Shown here: positions 13,455 to 23,958 of the stretch, piece by piece
Layout: each line of letters begins with the position of its first letter
Position numbering within the stretch: position 1 is the stretch's first letter
Assembly: GCA_028583405.1 (NCBI GenBank)
Contig: JAPTMU010000118.1
Span: 213,501-277,500 of the forward strand
From: Pogonophryne albipinna
Taxonomy: Eukaryota; Chordata; Actinopteri; Perciformes; Artedidraconidae
Direction: 5' to 3'
Length of the DNA stretch: 64,000 nucleotides
Made by a program: the position numbers and the translations under genes
Notes under the pieces: generated by a model
Databases searched by the model: none
Seen by the model: the letters and a program-made list of their open reading frames with translations, nothing else
What the model was told of the DNA's origin: nothing

Positions 13455-13847
13455 TCCCGTAGCATAACTACGGCCAAAAGGGTGGGTGGAGGGGGTCTGG
13501 AGGACGGGTTTTTGGCGGACGGCCCGGGGACAAGGCAAATTTCGAGGAGGGGCGAACGCCACAGCGGGCGAACTCAGGGGGCCGGGCACGAGGGCGAAGC
13601 CACTTGGGAACTCAGGAGGCCGGGCACAAGGACGGGCAAGAAGGCGGTGACGGGACAGATCCGGAGGATGGGCAGGACCCGGTGTCGGCCGGACAGGAAC
13701 CGGCGGGACAGGCGTAGACGGGATCCTTGACAGGTGTTCCTGACGAAACAAGGGCTGGTGTTGGCAGGAACCCCGGCGGAACAGGTGTCGACGGGAGCTC
13801 CAACGGAACAGGACATGTTGTTGGCAGGACCCCCCGACGAAACAGGT

Positions 13848-14783
13848 TTCTGTTTATCAAATCAAATCAAGTTTTACTTATATAGCACATTTATAAACGA
13901 TTTTTGGTCGAGCCAAAGTGCTGTACATATAATAAAAATAGCCAATTATGTTTATTAAGGATCCCCATTAGCTTTTGCTCTTGACAAAAGCTACTCTTCC
14001 TGGGGTCCGACACTTAAAACAATACAACAATAATACAACAATAATACAACAATAATACAACAACATCATCAACAATCAACATCATCAACAATCTCATCCA
14101 CTTTCAATATCAATCTCAGCCAAGGATGAGTGCACTAGACACCCACCAGTACAAAGCATGAGATCAAATTAAATTAGGCTTCACAGCTCACCAGGGTGCA
14201 TGGTCATTAGTAGATGGCCCTTCAATCTCTTCTTGAAAGAGGCTCTGGACTCTATTTCAACAAGGTAGTTTGGCAATGAGTTCCATTCCTTTATAGCTCT
14301 ATAAGACACAGAAGATTTGTCCTGGGTTTAGGTGCCAGTAGATGGCCTGATGTAGCTTGTCTAGTCTTATGGTCATGCTCATCTCTTGAGTAAACTATTT
14401 GATCATAAAAATACAGTGGTCTTTTGCTAAATTGGATTTTTTTTTAGAAAAGTGATAACACGAGATTGCAGATGTTTCTCAACCGGAAGCCATGATAGGT
14501 TTATATGCATAACTCCAATATGAGTGGGCTTTGAACAGTGGAGAGCTAGTCTGGCAGCCTTGTTTTGAGCTATTTATAATTTCTGTATATGTGTTGACTA
14601 TATGACCGGACAGTACTCAAGATGTGACAAAACCAGAGACTGAATGACTTGTTTCAAAGTGGTTGGTGTTACATACTTTGTACAGTTTCTCGTCACAGCT
14701 ATGCTCCTTCCCATTTTAGTTACGATACTGTCTATTTGCTTTGTCCACTGTAAACCAGAATCAAGAACAATGCCAAGCAACTT
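13848..14783 (-). mobile_element. Two-part LINE insertion flanked by a 7-bp duplication
   Basis: AACAGGT occurs immediately before (13841-13847) and after (14784-14790) the block, which interrupts a repeat array. The low-coordinate end, 13848-13949, is the 3' terminus of the LINE family that is nearly complete at 20166-26362 (shared 'caaatcaaatcaagttt', 'tatagcacatttataaacga', 'gagccaaagtgctgtacat'). At 13950 it changes abruptly to a different LINE whose 3' UTR starts 'tttattaaggatccccatta' and whose frame near 14598-14783 reads LLGIVLDSGLQWTKQIDSIV, then KMGRSIAV and LVLSHLEYCP on the minus strand. Both parts have the same orientation. It is either a template-switch chimera or two successive insertions. 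Confidence 0.75.
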
Positions 14784-15014
14784 AACAGGTGTCGGCTGGA
14801 CCCCCAATGGAACAGGACATGAAGTTGGCAGGACCCCCAGCGTAACCCCCAACGGAACAGGACATGGAGTTGGCAGGACCCCCGACGAAACAGGTGTCGG
14901 CTGGACCCCCAATGGAACAGGACATGGGGTTGGCAGGACCCCCGGCAGGACAGCAGTCGGTGGGACCCCCAACGGGACAAAGCATGGAGTTGGGACATGA
15001 GTCGGCAGGACCCC

Positions 15015-15312
15015 CGATGAAGAAGGGACTTGAGAAGGGACTAGAGAAGGGACTAGAGAAGGGACTTGAGACGGGACTTGAGAAGGGACTTGAGATGGAA
15101 CTTGAGACAGGACCTGAGAAGGGACTTGAGAAGGGACTTGAGAAGGGACTAGAGAAGGGACCTGAGAAGGGACTTGAGTAGGGACTTGAATAGGGACTTG
15201 AGTAGGGACTTGAGAAGGGACTTGAGAGGGGACTTGAGTGGGGACTAGAGAAGGGGCTTGAGAGGGGACTAGAGAGGGGACTAGAGAAGGGACTAGAGAA
15301 GGGACTTGAGAA
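15015..15312. repeat. 12-bp minisatellite (GGGACTTGAGAA-type units)
   Basis: About 25 tandem units differing at one or two positions (gggacttgagaa, gggactagagaa, gggacttgagac). Twelve is divisible by three, so the minus-strand frame stays open and encodes repeated Pro-Ser-Gln/Leu-Val; a second frame encodes Ser-Ser-Pro-Phe. Confidence 0.95.
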
Positions 15313-15373
15313 AGCCGGACCGCCAACAGGAGACAGGGAACTGGAGTCGGTCGGAACACAGACAGGACACAAG

Positions 15374-15919
15374 TCACAAATACTTGGTCGGCCTGAACGC
15401 TAACAGGACACGGGGAACTGGCGTCGGTCGGAACGCCGACAGGACACAGGGGGCTGGCGTCGGCTGGAGAGCCAGTACTGGAGCCGAAACTGGAACCGGA
15501 AACATGGCTGCTGGGGCTGGAACTGGAGCCGGAACCATGGCTGCTGGGGCCAGGACAGAGGCTGGAACCATGGCTGCTGGGGCTGAAACCATGGCTGCTG
15601 GGGCCAGAACTGGGGCTGGAACCATGGCTGCTTGGGCTCGGGCTGGTTGCTTGGGTGGTGGGGCCGTAGCCGAAAGCTTGGCTGCTGGGGCACGGGGTTT
15701 GAGGCAGGCATGCAGACTGTCTGGGGAAGTCACAAATGTCCTCAACATTTCTGGCAGTGAGCTTCCCAGCCAGGGCTTATCTGCCACTTCCCGGCGTGCA
15801 TGTGAAAGAGCGGCCTCCTGAGCCTCTTTACAAGGAGCCCTCCTCCACAATCCAAAAATACACAAAATCTTGTACGAAAGCTCATCAAGAGCATCCTCAA
15901 AATTTACTGCTGGGTCCAT
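15374..15919 (-). CDS. Proline/alanine-rich element protein, probably partial
   Basis: The ATG at 15919 is chosen because it lies just inside the LTR-like repeat and opens MDPAVNFEDALDELSYKILC. The first 75 residues are non-repetitive and look folded (CIFGLWRRAPCKEAQEAALS, then HARREVADKPWLGSSLPEML), followed by Pro/Ala-rich repeats of the AAMVPAPVLAP type. The frame stops at 15374. Repeat-coding sequence continues beyond in another frame down to about 14598, so the original product was probably longer and has been shifted. A gag-like protein is conceivable from position and the MDPA start, but I see no zinc knuckle. Function unknown. Confidence 0.45.
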   Translation of the reverse strand: MDPAVNFEDALDELSYKILCIFGLWRRAPCKEAQEAALSHARREVADKPWLGSSLPEMLRTFVTSPDSLHACLKPRAPAAKLSATAPPPKQPARAQAAMVPAPVLAPAAMVSAPAAMVPASVLAPAAMVPAPVPAPAAMFPVPVSAPVLALQPTPAPCVLSAFRPTPVPRVLLAFRPTKYL

Positions 15920-15936
15920 ACTTGGTCTGTTCGTAC

Positions 15937-16061
15937 TGTCAGAGTTGGGGGAAAAATAGGACCCAAATGCAGTAAAGGGATTAAAAAAGGTCAAATAACA
16001 AAGGGAAGCTTTATTAAAAAGCTGAAAACAGGAAACACAAGAAACTACTTAAACAAAACCG
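15937..16061 (-). repeat. Direct repeat, upper copy (LTR-like)
   Basis: Starts TGTCAGAGTTGGGG. Partner of 13325-13454. The block continues to about 16380 with purine-rich sequence (aacatggac and agacaagacac words) that has no partner in the lower copy. Confidence 0.8.
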
Positions 16062-16380
16062 GGGAGCACGACAAGAACAAACTTACAAGCAGCCAGGAAC
16101 ATGGACAAAAAACGGGCAGTTAACATGGACTTCAAAAACAGCAGGTAACATGGACACGCATAGACGATCAGGGAACAAGGACATGAAGAGACGACGAACA
16201 GACAAGGAGCACAGGGTAAGACAAGACTAAATACACAGAAGGGTTATCACAGGACAATACACAGCTGGGCAAGGGAGGCAGAAACACAAGGGCAACAGGT
16301 GAACACAATCAGATACACCAGGGAAACTAAAGACAGAAAGGCAAACACAGGAAGTAGGATCAGACAAGACACAAGGAATA

Positions 16381-16690
16381 CTACTTCCCTGATGGCTCCC
16401 AATGGATTGTTGACATCCTCGTGGATTCATCTTATTATTATAGACACATGCATTTCCAAACATTTGGTCTACCTATGCTGTAAAATGTATTATCTCTTCG
16501 ATTTACACACAGCATCTATTGCACGTCTTTCCGTCCTGGGAGAGGGATCCCTCCTCTGTTGCTCTCCCTGAGGTTTCTCCCATTTCCCCCTTTAAACTGT
16601 GTGTTTTTCTCTGGAAGTTTTTCCTTGTACGATGTGAGGGTCTAAGGACAGAGCGTGTCGTATTATGAAGGTAGATATGGTGCAAAATGC
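16381..16690 (+). mobile_element. LINE 3' UTR fragment, plus strand
   Basis: Reverse-complement match to 20330-20600 of the minus-strand LINE: 'catcctcgtggattcatctt', 'gggagagggatccctcctct', 'ctctggaagtttttccttgt' and 'gatgtgagggtctaagga' all recur there inverted. No coding sequence and no 3' terminus, so truncated at both ends. Confidence 0.85.
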
Positions 16691-17582
16691 GAGAGCGAGT
16701 AAAACCTGATGTGAGCACTTGCAGAAAATAAATCTGAGCTTGTGTACATACATTTACACTTGTATAAAATATCCACGTATCTGTGAACCAAATGTTAAGA
16801 CACAGAAGAAAAACAAAAGTTTTGTAGCTTGTAGAAAAAAATGAACTTAGTGATGAAATGTTCACTTGCAGAAAAATATATTTTTAAAATATATTTTCCA
16901 TTACAACTGCAACTTGGTTATTACAACCTCTCAAATCAGTCATTACAACTTCACAAATCTGCTCTGTGGCAGTATACATCGACGAATCTGCAGCCTTTGG
17001 ACTGGCAGGGTTTCTTCATCAAGCCTGGTCCTCCTCCATCAGGCCTGGTCCTCCTCCCAGAGAAAGACCTCTCCACCTCAGTCCTCTCCAGCCAAATCCA
17101 CAGACAGGACATCCGTCACGCTGAGGTTTCTCCCAAAGTCTCAGCAGCTCTCTGGACTCCACGCTGTCTCAATTGATCCACACTGTGAATATGAATGGGG
17201 AAAACGTGTGTAATAAATGCTTTAGACATTAAGAAGTTAACTGTTGAGTGGCTCATTATTTTTTAAATAGACAAAACTATTACTGTATTTCAATATCTCA
17301 CGTATGAAAGTTTAATTTAAAAGAAGAAGAGGCCCCAAAAATAAAGATTGGTATATCAATAAATGTAGTTGATTTTGTCTTTTTAATTGTTTAAAGTAAA
17401 GTAGATAGAACTGGTGCTTAAGAGTTTTAATACAGTCTGGTTGCGGAGGAGGAACACAGGTAAGAGCACTAACTAGCTACCATCACATGTAACTAAGCTG
17501 GACTTGAATTTATTAAAATGTGTGTCTACAGAAGGTCCAGTTGTGATAGACACGGTTCGCCACTGATTTCAGTAGTGTGTGT
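16691..17582. other. No gene recognised; ends with one minisatellite unit
   Basis: No motif-bearing frame. The last 30 bases ('gatttcagtagtgtgtgtgc') belong to the minisatellite that resumes at 19071 after the L2 insertion. Confidence 0.5.
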
Positions 17583-19070
17583 GCATTACATTACATTACA
17601 TTACATTACATTGCATTTAGCTGACGCTTTTATCCAAAGCGACTTACAATCAGTACAATCGACCAGGAAGACACAACCTTGAAGAAAACAGAATCATATA
17701 AGTACATCAGGTTTCATAGAGCCAAACATTTCAAGTGCTACTCAACTAGCTATAGATAAGCCAGTCCTTTATTAGTATATAAGTGCTCTGTTAGCAGTTC
17801 ATTGTTAGTAATTCTATCGCTCGAAGTGGAGTCGAAAGAGATGAGTTTTCAGTCCGCGCCGGAAGGTGTGTAAGCTTTCTGCTGTCCTGATGTCAATGGG
17901 GAGCTCATTCCACCATTTTGGAGGCAGGATAGCAAACCCACGTGTTTTTGATGATGGAAACTTGGGTCCCCCTCGCAGCGAGGGTGCAGCGAGTCGTTTG
18001 GCTGATGCAGAGCGTAGTGCACGCGCTGGGGTGTACGGTTTAACCATGTCCTGGATGTAGGAAGGGCCAGATCCATTCGCAGCATGGTACGCAAGTACCA
18101 TTGTCTTGAAGTGGATTCTAGCAGTTACCGGAAGCCAGTGAAGGGAGCGGAGGAGCGGAGTGGTGTGGGAAAATTTTGGAAGGTTGAAGACCAGACGAGC
18201 CGCTGCATTCTGGATGAGCTGCAGAGGTCGGATGGCACATGCAGGTAGACCAGCCAGGAGGGAGTTGCAGTAGTCTAGGCGTGAGGTGACGAGAGCCTGG
18301 ACCAGAACCTGCGTGGCTTTCTGGGTCAGCTGGGGACGTATCTTCCTGATGTTGTAAAGCGTGTATCTGCAGCAACGGGTTGTAGCAGCGATGTTTGCAG
18401 TGAAGGACAGGTTGTTATCTAGGGTCACACCCAGATTCCTTGCAGTCTGAGTCGGGGAAACAACAGAGGTGCCGATGTTGATCGTCAGGTCAAGAGTGGG
18501 ACAATCTTTTCCCGGAAGGAAAAGCAGTTCAGTCTTGTCAAGGTTGAGCTTGAGGTGATGAGCAGACATCCACTGAGAGATGTCAGCTAGACAAGCAGAG
18601 ATGCGTGCGACGACCTGGGTCTCTGAGCGGGGAAAGGACAGAATTAATTGGGTGTCGTCAGCGTAGCAGTGGTATGAAAAACCATGCGGGCCAATGACTG
18701 ATCCGAGCGAGTTTGTGTACAGGGAGAAGAGGAGGGGACCAAGAACAGAGCCCTGAGGGACCCCTGTAGTTAATTGACAAGGGTCGGATTCGGACCCTCT
18801 CCTAGTTACCCTGTAGGTACGGTCTTTGAGGTATGAGGTGAGGAGGGAAAGTGCAGAGCCTGAAACTCCAAGTTCTTGGAGAGTGCGAAGGAGGATCTGA
18901 TGGTTCACCGTGTCGAATGCAGCAGACAGGTCCAACAGGATGATGACAGAGGAGAGGGATGCTGCTTTGGCAGTAGGCAGTTCCTCAAGGACAGCAATGA
19001 GAGCAGTTTCTGTGGAGTGACCTGCCTTGAAACCAGACTGGTGCGGATCCAGAAGGTTGTTCTGATGCAA
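17583..19070 (-). mobile_element. L2 LINE, 5'-truncated, with intact C-terminal half of ORF2
   Basis: The element's 3' end is at the left. On the plus strand it shows an (ATTAC)n tail, 'attgcatttagctgacgctt', 'tatccaaagcgacttacaat', then the stop at 17814. It is cut off inside the reverse transcriptase domain at 19070. It sits inside a minisatellite, with the unit 'cagtagtgtgtgtgc' on the left and 'gcaaggccagatg' on the right, so the junctions are exact to within about three bases. Two other 3' ends of this family lie at 7553-8236 and 41106-41384. Confidence 0.93.
17814..19070 (-). CDS. L2 ORF2 fragment: reverse transcriptase and C-terminal domain
   Basis: An open frame of 418 codons with no stop or shift. 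In order it shows DPHQSGFKAGHSTETAL (about 8-24), LDLSAAFDTVNH (about 46-57, first catalytic Asp region), GVPQGSVLGPLLF (about 104-116) and YADDTQL (about 136-142, catalytic Asp pair). SRLDYCNSLLAGLP (about 263-276) follows, then the LINE C-terminal WWNELPIDIRTAESLHTF. The polymerase copies LINE RNA at a nicked target. The N-terminal endonuclease and the start of the RT domain are missing, so the protein cannot retrotranspose. An undamaged frame of this length suggests a fairly recent insertion. Confidence 0.93.
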   Translation of the reverse strand: MHQNNLLDPHQSGFKAGHSTETALIAVLEELPTAKAASLSSVIILLDLSAAFDTVNHQILLRTLQELGVSGSALSLLTSYLKDRTYRVTRRGSESDPCQLTTGVPQGSVLGPLLFSLYTNSLGSVIGPHGFSYHCYADDTQLILSFPRSETQVVARISACLADISQWMSAHHLKLNLDKTELLFLPGKDCPTLDLTINIGTSVVSPTQTARNLGVTLDNNLSFTANIAATTRCCRYTLYNIRKIRPQLTQKATQVLVQALVTSRLDYCNSLLAGLPACAIRPLQLIQNAAARLVFNLPKFSHTTPLLRSLHWLPVTARIHFKTMVLAYHAANGSGPSYIQDMVKPYTPARALRSASAKRLAAPSLRGGPKFPSSKTRGFAILPPKWWNELPIDIRTAESLHTFRRGLKTHLFRLHFER

Positions 19071-19870
19071 GGCCAGATGTTTTCAGTAGTGTGTGTGTGA
19101 GGTGTTCAGTAGTGAATGTGAGAGGATTTCAATAGTGTGTGTGTGAGGCTTAATTTTCAGTTGTGTGTGTGTGAGGTGTTCAGTTGTGAATGTGAGAGTA
19201 TTTCAGTAGTGTATGTGCAAGGCCAGATGTTTTCAGTAGTGTGTGTCCGAGGTGTTCAGTAGTGAATGTGAGAGGATTTCAATAGCATGTGTGTGAGGAT
19301 AATTTTCAGTTGCGTGTGTGTGAGAGGTTAATTTTCAGTGGTGTGTGTGTGAGGTTAATTTTCAGTAGTGTGTGTGCGAGGTGTTCAGTAGTGTGTGTGC
19401 AAGGCCAGATGTTTTCAGTAGTGTGTGTGTGAGGTTAATTTTCAGTTGTGTGTGTGTGAGGTTACTTTTCAGTAATATGTGTGAGGTGTTCAGTAGTAAA
19501 TGTGAGAGTATTTCAGTAGTGTGTGTGCAAGGCCAGATGTTTTCAGTAGTGTGTGTGTGAGGGGTTCAGTAGTGAATGTGAGAGGATTTCAATAGCATGT
19601 GTGTGAGGATAATTTTCAGTTGCGTGTGTGTGAGAGGTTAATTTTCAGTGGTGTGTGAGGTTAATTTTCAGTAGTGTGTGTGCGAGGTGTTCAGTAGTGT
19701 GTGTGCAAGGCCAGATGTTCTCAGTAGTGTGTGTGTGTGAGGTTAATTTTCAGTTGTGTGTGTGTGAGGTTAATTTTCAGTAATATGTGTGAGGTGTTCA
19801 GTAGTAAATGTGAGAGTATTTCAGTAGTGTGTGTGCAAGGCCAGATGTTTTCAATAGAGTGTGTGTGAGA
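19071..19870. repeat. GT-rich minisatellite with higher-order period of about 308 bp
   Basis: Basic motif of about 30 bases, 'ttttcagtagtgtgtgtgtg' plus 'aggtt' or 'aggtgt'. The marker 'ggccagatgtt' falls at 19071, 19221, 19403, 19531, 19709 and 19839. Distances alternate near 180 and 129, giving 306-310 between alternate markers. One further unit lies at 17550-17582, on the other side of the L2. Confidence 0.93.
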
Positions 19871-19978
19871 TGAGTTTGAATTTTGGCCTACACGGCCCCT
19901 CATAAGTCTCTGATAGTGTTACGTTATTATGAGAGTGCTCTCATACTTGTTTGAATCTTAAATTGTATATATTTATTA

Positions 19979-20165
19979 GGGCTGTCAAGATAACGCGTTA
20001 ATAACGCGTTAACGCCACTAATTATTTTAACGTGCGATTAACGCATGTGTATTTGTCCTCGGCCCGCCCCGTAGTTTCAGAGCCCAAAGGCTTGACGTTG
20101 TTGTTGTTAGTTGGATGGTGGGAGATTCTAGCGAGAGATATGGATACAAAAAAAGGTGTTTTAAA
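19979..20165 (+). mobile_element. Left end of an Ac-like hAT element
   Basis: Begins TAGGGCTGTCAAGATAACGC, the terminus style of fish Ac-like hAT elements, and is rich in gttaacgc words. An ATG at 20140 opens MDTKKGVL before the LINE at 20166 interrupts it. Transposase pieces in the same orientation reappear after 26363. No right terminus was found. Confidence 0.6.
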
Positions 20166-21181
20166 CAAATCAAATCAAGTTTTATTTATATAGCACATTT
20201 ATAAACGATTTTTGGTCGAGCCAAAGTGCTGTACATATAATAAAAATAGCCTACAGTAGAGACACTTTACAGCAAATACAACAGCACAGATTGTTCAGAA
20301 TATCAGTATGAGAAAAACGACACCCTCTATCCTTAGACCCTCACATCGTACAAGGAAAAACTTCCAGAGAAAACCCACAGTTTAAGGGGAAAAAATGGGA
20401 GAAATCTCAGGGAGAGCAACAGAGGAGGGATCCCTCTCCCAGGACGGACAGACATGCAATAGATGCCGTGTGTAAATCGAAGAGATAATACATTTTACAG
20501 CATATAGACCGAATGTTAGGAAATGCATGTGTCTGTAATAAGAAGATGAATCCACGAGGATGTCAGCTACAATCCTGTGGAAGCCATCAGGGAAGCAGCA
20601 TGACGAGACCCAAGGCAGGACCGCAGAGACAAGTTCAGCCACGACCCGAAGTCCACGACTTAATCCAGAACTCAGGATAGAGGATCCAAGACACAGGACT
20701 ACAGCAAGAGGATCGGCCTCGACTCCGGATCCCGGCGTAGATATAGATACAAAACAAGAAAAAATATTTGGCTGGGTTAATCGGAACAAGAGAATACACA
20801 GACAGAGAGGGAAAAGGTCATTGGATAAAAGTTATTCTTGATAACCCTCTAGAAAGATCTCATGAACTTCCCCACTCACTATCAAGACCCGAGCAGTTCT
20901 ATTAAATATAGATAAGAAACAGAGATAGGGAGCACAACAACCTATCTCTTCGTCAGATGCACTCCCCCCGCTTATCTAAGCGACTCTGTACCCCGTTACC
21001 CTCTACAAGGCCATAGACCAGGAAAGGGAAAATGGGGGGTGGGTAAGGGTTTTTAAGAATAAACCGCAAGGGTCTAAAGGGAAAAAAGATGAAATATAAG
21101 GTATTATATTTTAAGTAATCCTATCTACTATTCCTATATTCGAATAATGTATAAACTATTTTTAAAATACTTTATGAAATC

Positions 21182-22624
21182 CTATGTTATGTTATAAATA
21201 TTAAAATAAAGAACTAAATGAATAAATAAATAACTAAATAAATGAATAAATAGATAATTAAACAAAAGCCAGAGAGAAAAAGTGAGTTTTAAGTGTTGAT
21301 TTAAAAAAAAAAACAGGGTCTGGGCCGACCTCACATGGAGGGGCAAAGTATTCCAGAGCCTAGGGCCAGCCGCTGCGATAGCTTGATGCCCTCGGGTTTT
21401 AAGCCTGGTCTTAGGCACTATCAACAGCACCTGATCAGCCGACCTTAAGGCTCTGCCTGGGGTGTAGCGATGGAGAAGTTCGGCTATATAGGCAGGAGCC
21501 AGCCCATTTAGGGCTTTAAAAACAAATAAAAGGAGTTTAAAATCTATTCTGAACCGAACTGGAAGCCAGTGCAATGAAGCCAGAATTGGGGTGATATGGT
21601 CGCGCTTTTTATGACCAGTGAGAAGACGTGTAGCTGCATTCTGAACTAGCTGAAGGCGTCTAATTGAGGCCTGGTCCATACCCACATACAGAGCATTACA
21701 ATAATCCAGTCTCGAGGTAACAAAGGCCTTAATAACCCTTTCTAGGTCTTTAAAAGATAAAAACGACTTAGTCTTAGCCAATAGTCGTATTTCGAAAAAG
21801 CAGGTCTTGACTACAATGCTAACCTGCTTATCAAATTGAAAGGCGCTGTTAAAGGTCACTCCAAGGTTCATAACAGAGGGGAGGATATTTTTATTGAGGG
21901 AGCCCAGAATATCAACCGGGGTGACTATTGGTTGGGGTCCAAAAAAGATGACCTCGGTCTTGCTCTCATTGAGGGTGAGGAAGTTTTGGCTCAGCCAGGA
22001 TTTAATCTCTGTTAAGCAGTCCTTCAACTGCTGTAGTGAATTGGCATTTTGATTGAGAGGCAGATAAATCTGTACATCATCAGCATAACAATGGAAGGGG
22101 ATATTATATTTTGTGAGAATTGAACCTAGGGGCAGTATGTACAATAGAAAAAGGATGGGGCCCAGAATCGAGCCTTGGGGAACCCCACAGGTAAGAGGGG
22201 CTTTGGCAGAGGAGAAAACACCTAACTGCACTGAGAAGCTACGACCCGTCAAATAAGACCTGAACCATGCAAGGGCAGAGCCTGTAATGCCTGCAGACTG
22301 TTCAAGCCGTGACAACCGGATACTATAATCCACAGTGTCAAAGGCAGCAGTTAAATCTAACAGCACCAAGACAGCTGGGCTGCCTGAATCGGCGGCTAAG
22401 AGCAGATCATTACAAACTCTTAAAAGGGCTGTTTCAGTACTATGCATAGGTTTAAAGTCAGACTGAAATTTTTCATGGATACCATGCGTGGTTAAAAATG
22501 ACTGCAGCTGGGCGTAGACTACTCGCTCCAGGGCTTTAGATAAAAAGGGTAGCTGGGAGATGGGCCTGAAATTTGCGAGAATGGAGGGATCGAGATTTTG
22601 CTTTTTAAGTAGTGGCTTAACCAC
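21182..22624 (-). pseudogene. LINE ORF2, reverse transcriptase portion
   Basis: An open stretch of 480 codons: LANFRPISQLPFLSKALERV (about 17-36), STETALLR (about 62-69), LDLTAAFDTVD (about 88-98), GVPQGSILGPILF (about 143-155) and YADDVQIYL (about 176-184). Then come SRLDYCNALYVGMD and the C-terminal GPRLWNTLPLHVRSAQTLF. The reverse transcriptase catalytic aspartates are all present. One oddity is FQSDFKPMHSTE where most relatives have QSGF-at Gly. The last 30 residues are read-through of AT-rich sequence. It is separated from the upstream linker by a frame break, so no full ORF2 exists. Confidence 0.9.
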
Positions 22625-22767
22625 GGCATGTTTGAAGGCAGCTAGGACACATCCTGAATTAAAGAGGTATTTATAAGTAATAAAATACTTGCTCCAACTG
22701 ATTCGAAAACATCTCTAAAAAGGCGAGAGGGAATGCTGTCTGAGGTGCAATTTGTCGGCCGCAGGTG

Positions 22768-23544
22768 CTAGACTACATCCGAGAGAGAAGAGAGGGATAC
22801 AGGCTCAAAATGGTCGAGGACAGCAGGGCACAGAAAGGAAGCAGGATCTGGGGTAGCACTAGTATAGGCTAGCCTAAGAACAGATACTTTTTCGATAAAA
22901 AATGTAAGAAATGTATCGCAGAGAGTAGTTGGTGGCACAATTGGAGAAGCATCACAAGGATTAATGATCGAGTTGAGGACATTAAAAAGAACTTGAGGTT
23001 TATGGCTATTTTTGGAGATCAATAGAGAAATATACTCTGTTTTGGCTGCTTTGACTGTCGTCTGATAATCGGAAAGGCAAGCACGAAGAATTTCTAAGGA
23101 GACATGAAGTTTATCCTTTTTCCATTTTATCTCTGCACGCCTACAAGCGCGTCTAAAAGCGCGAGTACAATCATTGAGCCACGGCTCTAAGAGAACTTTG
23201 TTGCGTCTAAGCGTAAAGGGAGCAACGGAATCCAGTATTAGTGTGCATGTCGAATCAAACAAAGAGATAAGCTCATCCGCACTAAAAGCACAGTTCACCT
23301 CTAATTTACAAATCGGATAAGTATTAAAAGCATCTGAAAACTGTGAGGCAGTCAAGGGGTTAATTGAACGCGGACAATGCACAGAAGCACATGATTCGAC
23401 TCCTACAGAAGGGATCGAGGTTGTAAACAGAACCGGTAAATGATCTGAGATACGCGTTCCTGCACAGATTTCATCCACAGAGATAGACAATCCAAACGAT
23501 AATACTAAATCGAAGGTATGTCCTTCGTGTGTTGGGCCAGCCAC
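22768..23544 (-). pseudogene. LINE ORF2, end of endonuclease and linker
   Basis: Reads THEGHTFDLVLSFGLSI, then RISDHLPVLFTTSIP, which holds the SDH catalytic motif of the APE-type endonuclease. A linker rich in Lys/Arg follows, including LRRNKVLLEPWLNDCTRAFR and RACRRAEIKWKKDKLHVSLE. In intact LINEs this domain nicks target DNA before reverse transcription. It is out of frame with both neighbours. Confidence 0.85.
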
Positions 23545-23775
23545 AGACTGAATAAGACCAAAAGAGTCAAGGAACCAAAATCCCTAACCAGAGGTTTAGA
23601 CTAGCAGCACACATGGACATTAAAGTCTCCGCAGATCAAAACACGATTATATTTCACCATGATCCCGGACAAAAAGTCAGAAAAGTCAGTTATTAAATCA
23701 TTATTGTACTTTTGCGGACGATACACGACTGCGCAGAGTATAGGCGAGGCTGGATTCAATTCAAAAAGCTGCAAC

Positions 23776-23958
23776 TCAAAGCAAGCATATAGTTACTGGG
23801 TGAAGCAAACGGCATTGGAGATTAGCTCTAAACACTGAAGCTATACCCCCACCACGACCGGTGATACGGGGGGAGCTAAAGAAAGTACAGTCGGGAGGAA
23901 GAAGTTCAGAAAACGGTACATACTCGCCGGTGTGGACCCAGGTCTCTGTCAGGAACAT
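23776..23958 (-). pseudogene. LINE ORF2, N-terminal endonuclease piece
   Basis: DLDLMFLTETWVHTGEYVPF just left of the hAT insertion contains the LTETW motif, whose Glu binds metal in APE-type endonucleases. It is followed by GRGGGIASVF. The preceding residues (LNARSIANKTFLLNELLHL) lie on the far side of the hAT element at 26300-26362. Joining across one copy of the 8-bp duplication leaves the two halves one base out of frame, so a small indel also exists. Confidence 0.85.

Larger units (their letters stand above)
13325..16380 (-). mobile_element. Unclassified LTR-like element with a proline-rich repeat-coding frame
   Basis: Two direct repeats, 13325-13454 and 15937-16061, share 'aaaaataggaccca', 'atgcagtaa' and 'tttattaaaaagctgaaaac'. 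On the minus strand both end in ...TGACA, as an LTR would. Just inside the upper copy an ATG at 15919 opens a frame starting MDPAVNFEDALDELSYKILC, and about 18 bases separate it from the repeat end. The lower repeat matches only about 130 bases, while the upper block continues to about 16380. That fits one complete and one truncated LTR, or two separate insertions. No protease, reverse transcriptase or integrase was found, so it is non-autonomous if an LTR element at all. A LINE block (13848-14783) interrupts it. Confidence 0.5.

Noticed and set aside
13437..13860. Proline-rich frames on both strands
   Set aside because: Products of GC-rich tandem repeats in the LTR-like element. The frame with a non-repetitive N-terminus is the one at 15919.
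19071..19870. CRISPR-like array
   Set aside because: Vertebrate sequence, with units that vary in length and no unique spacers. It is a minisatellite.
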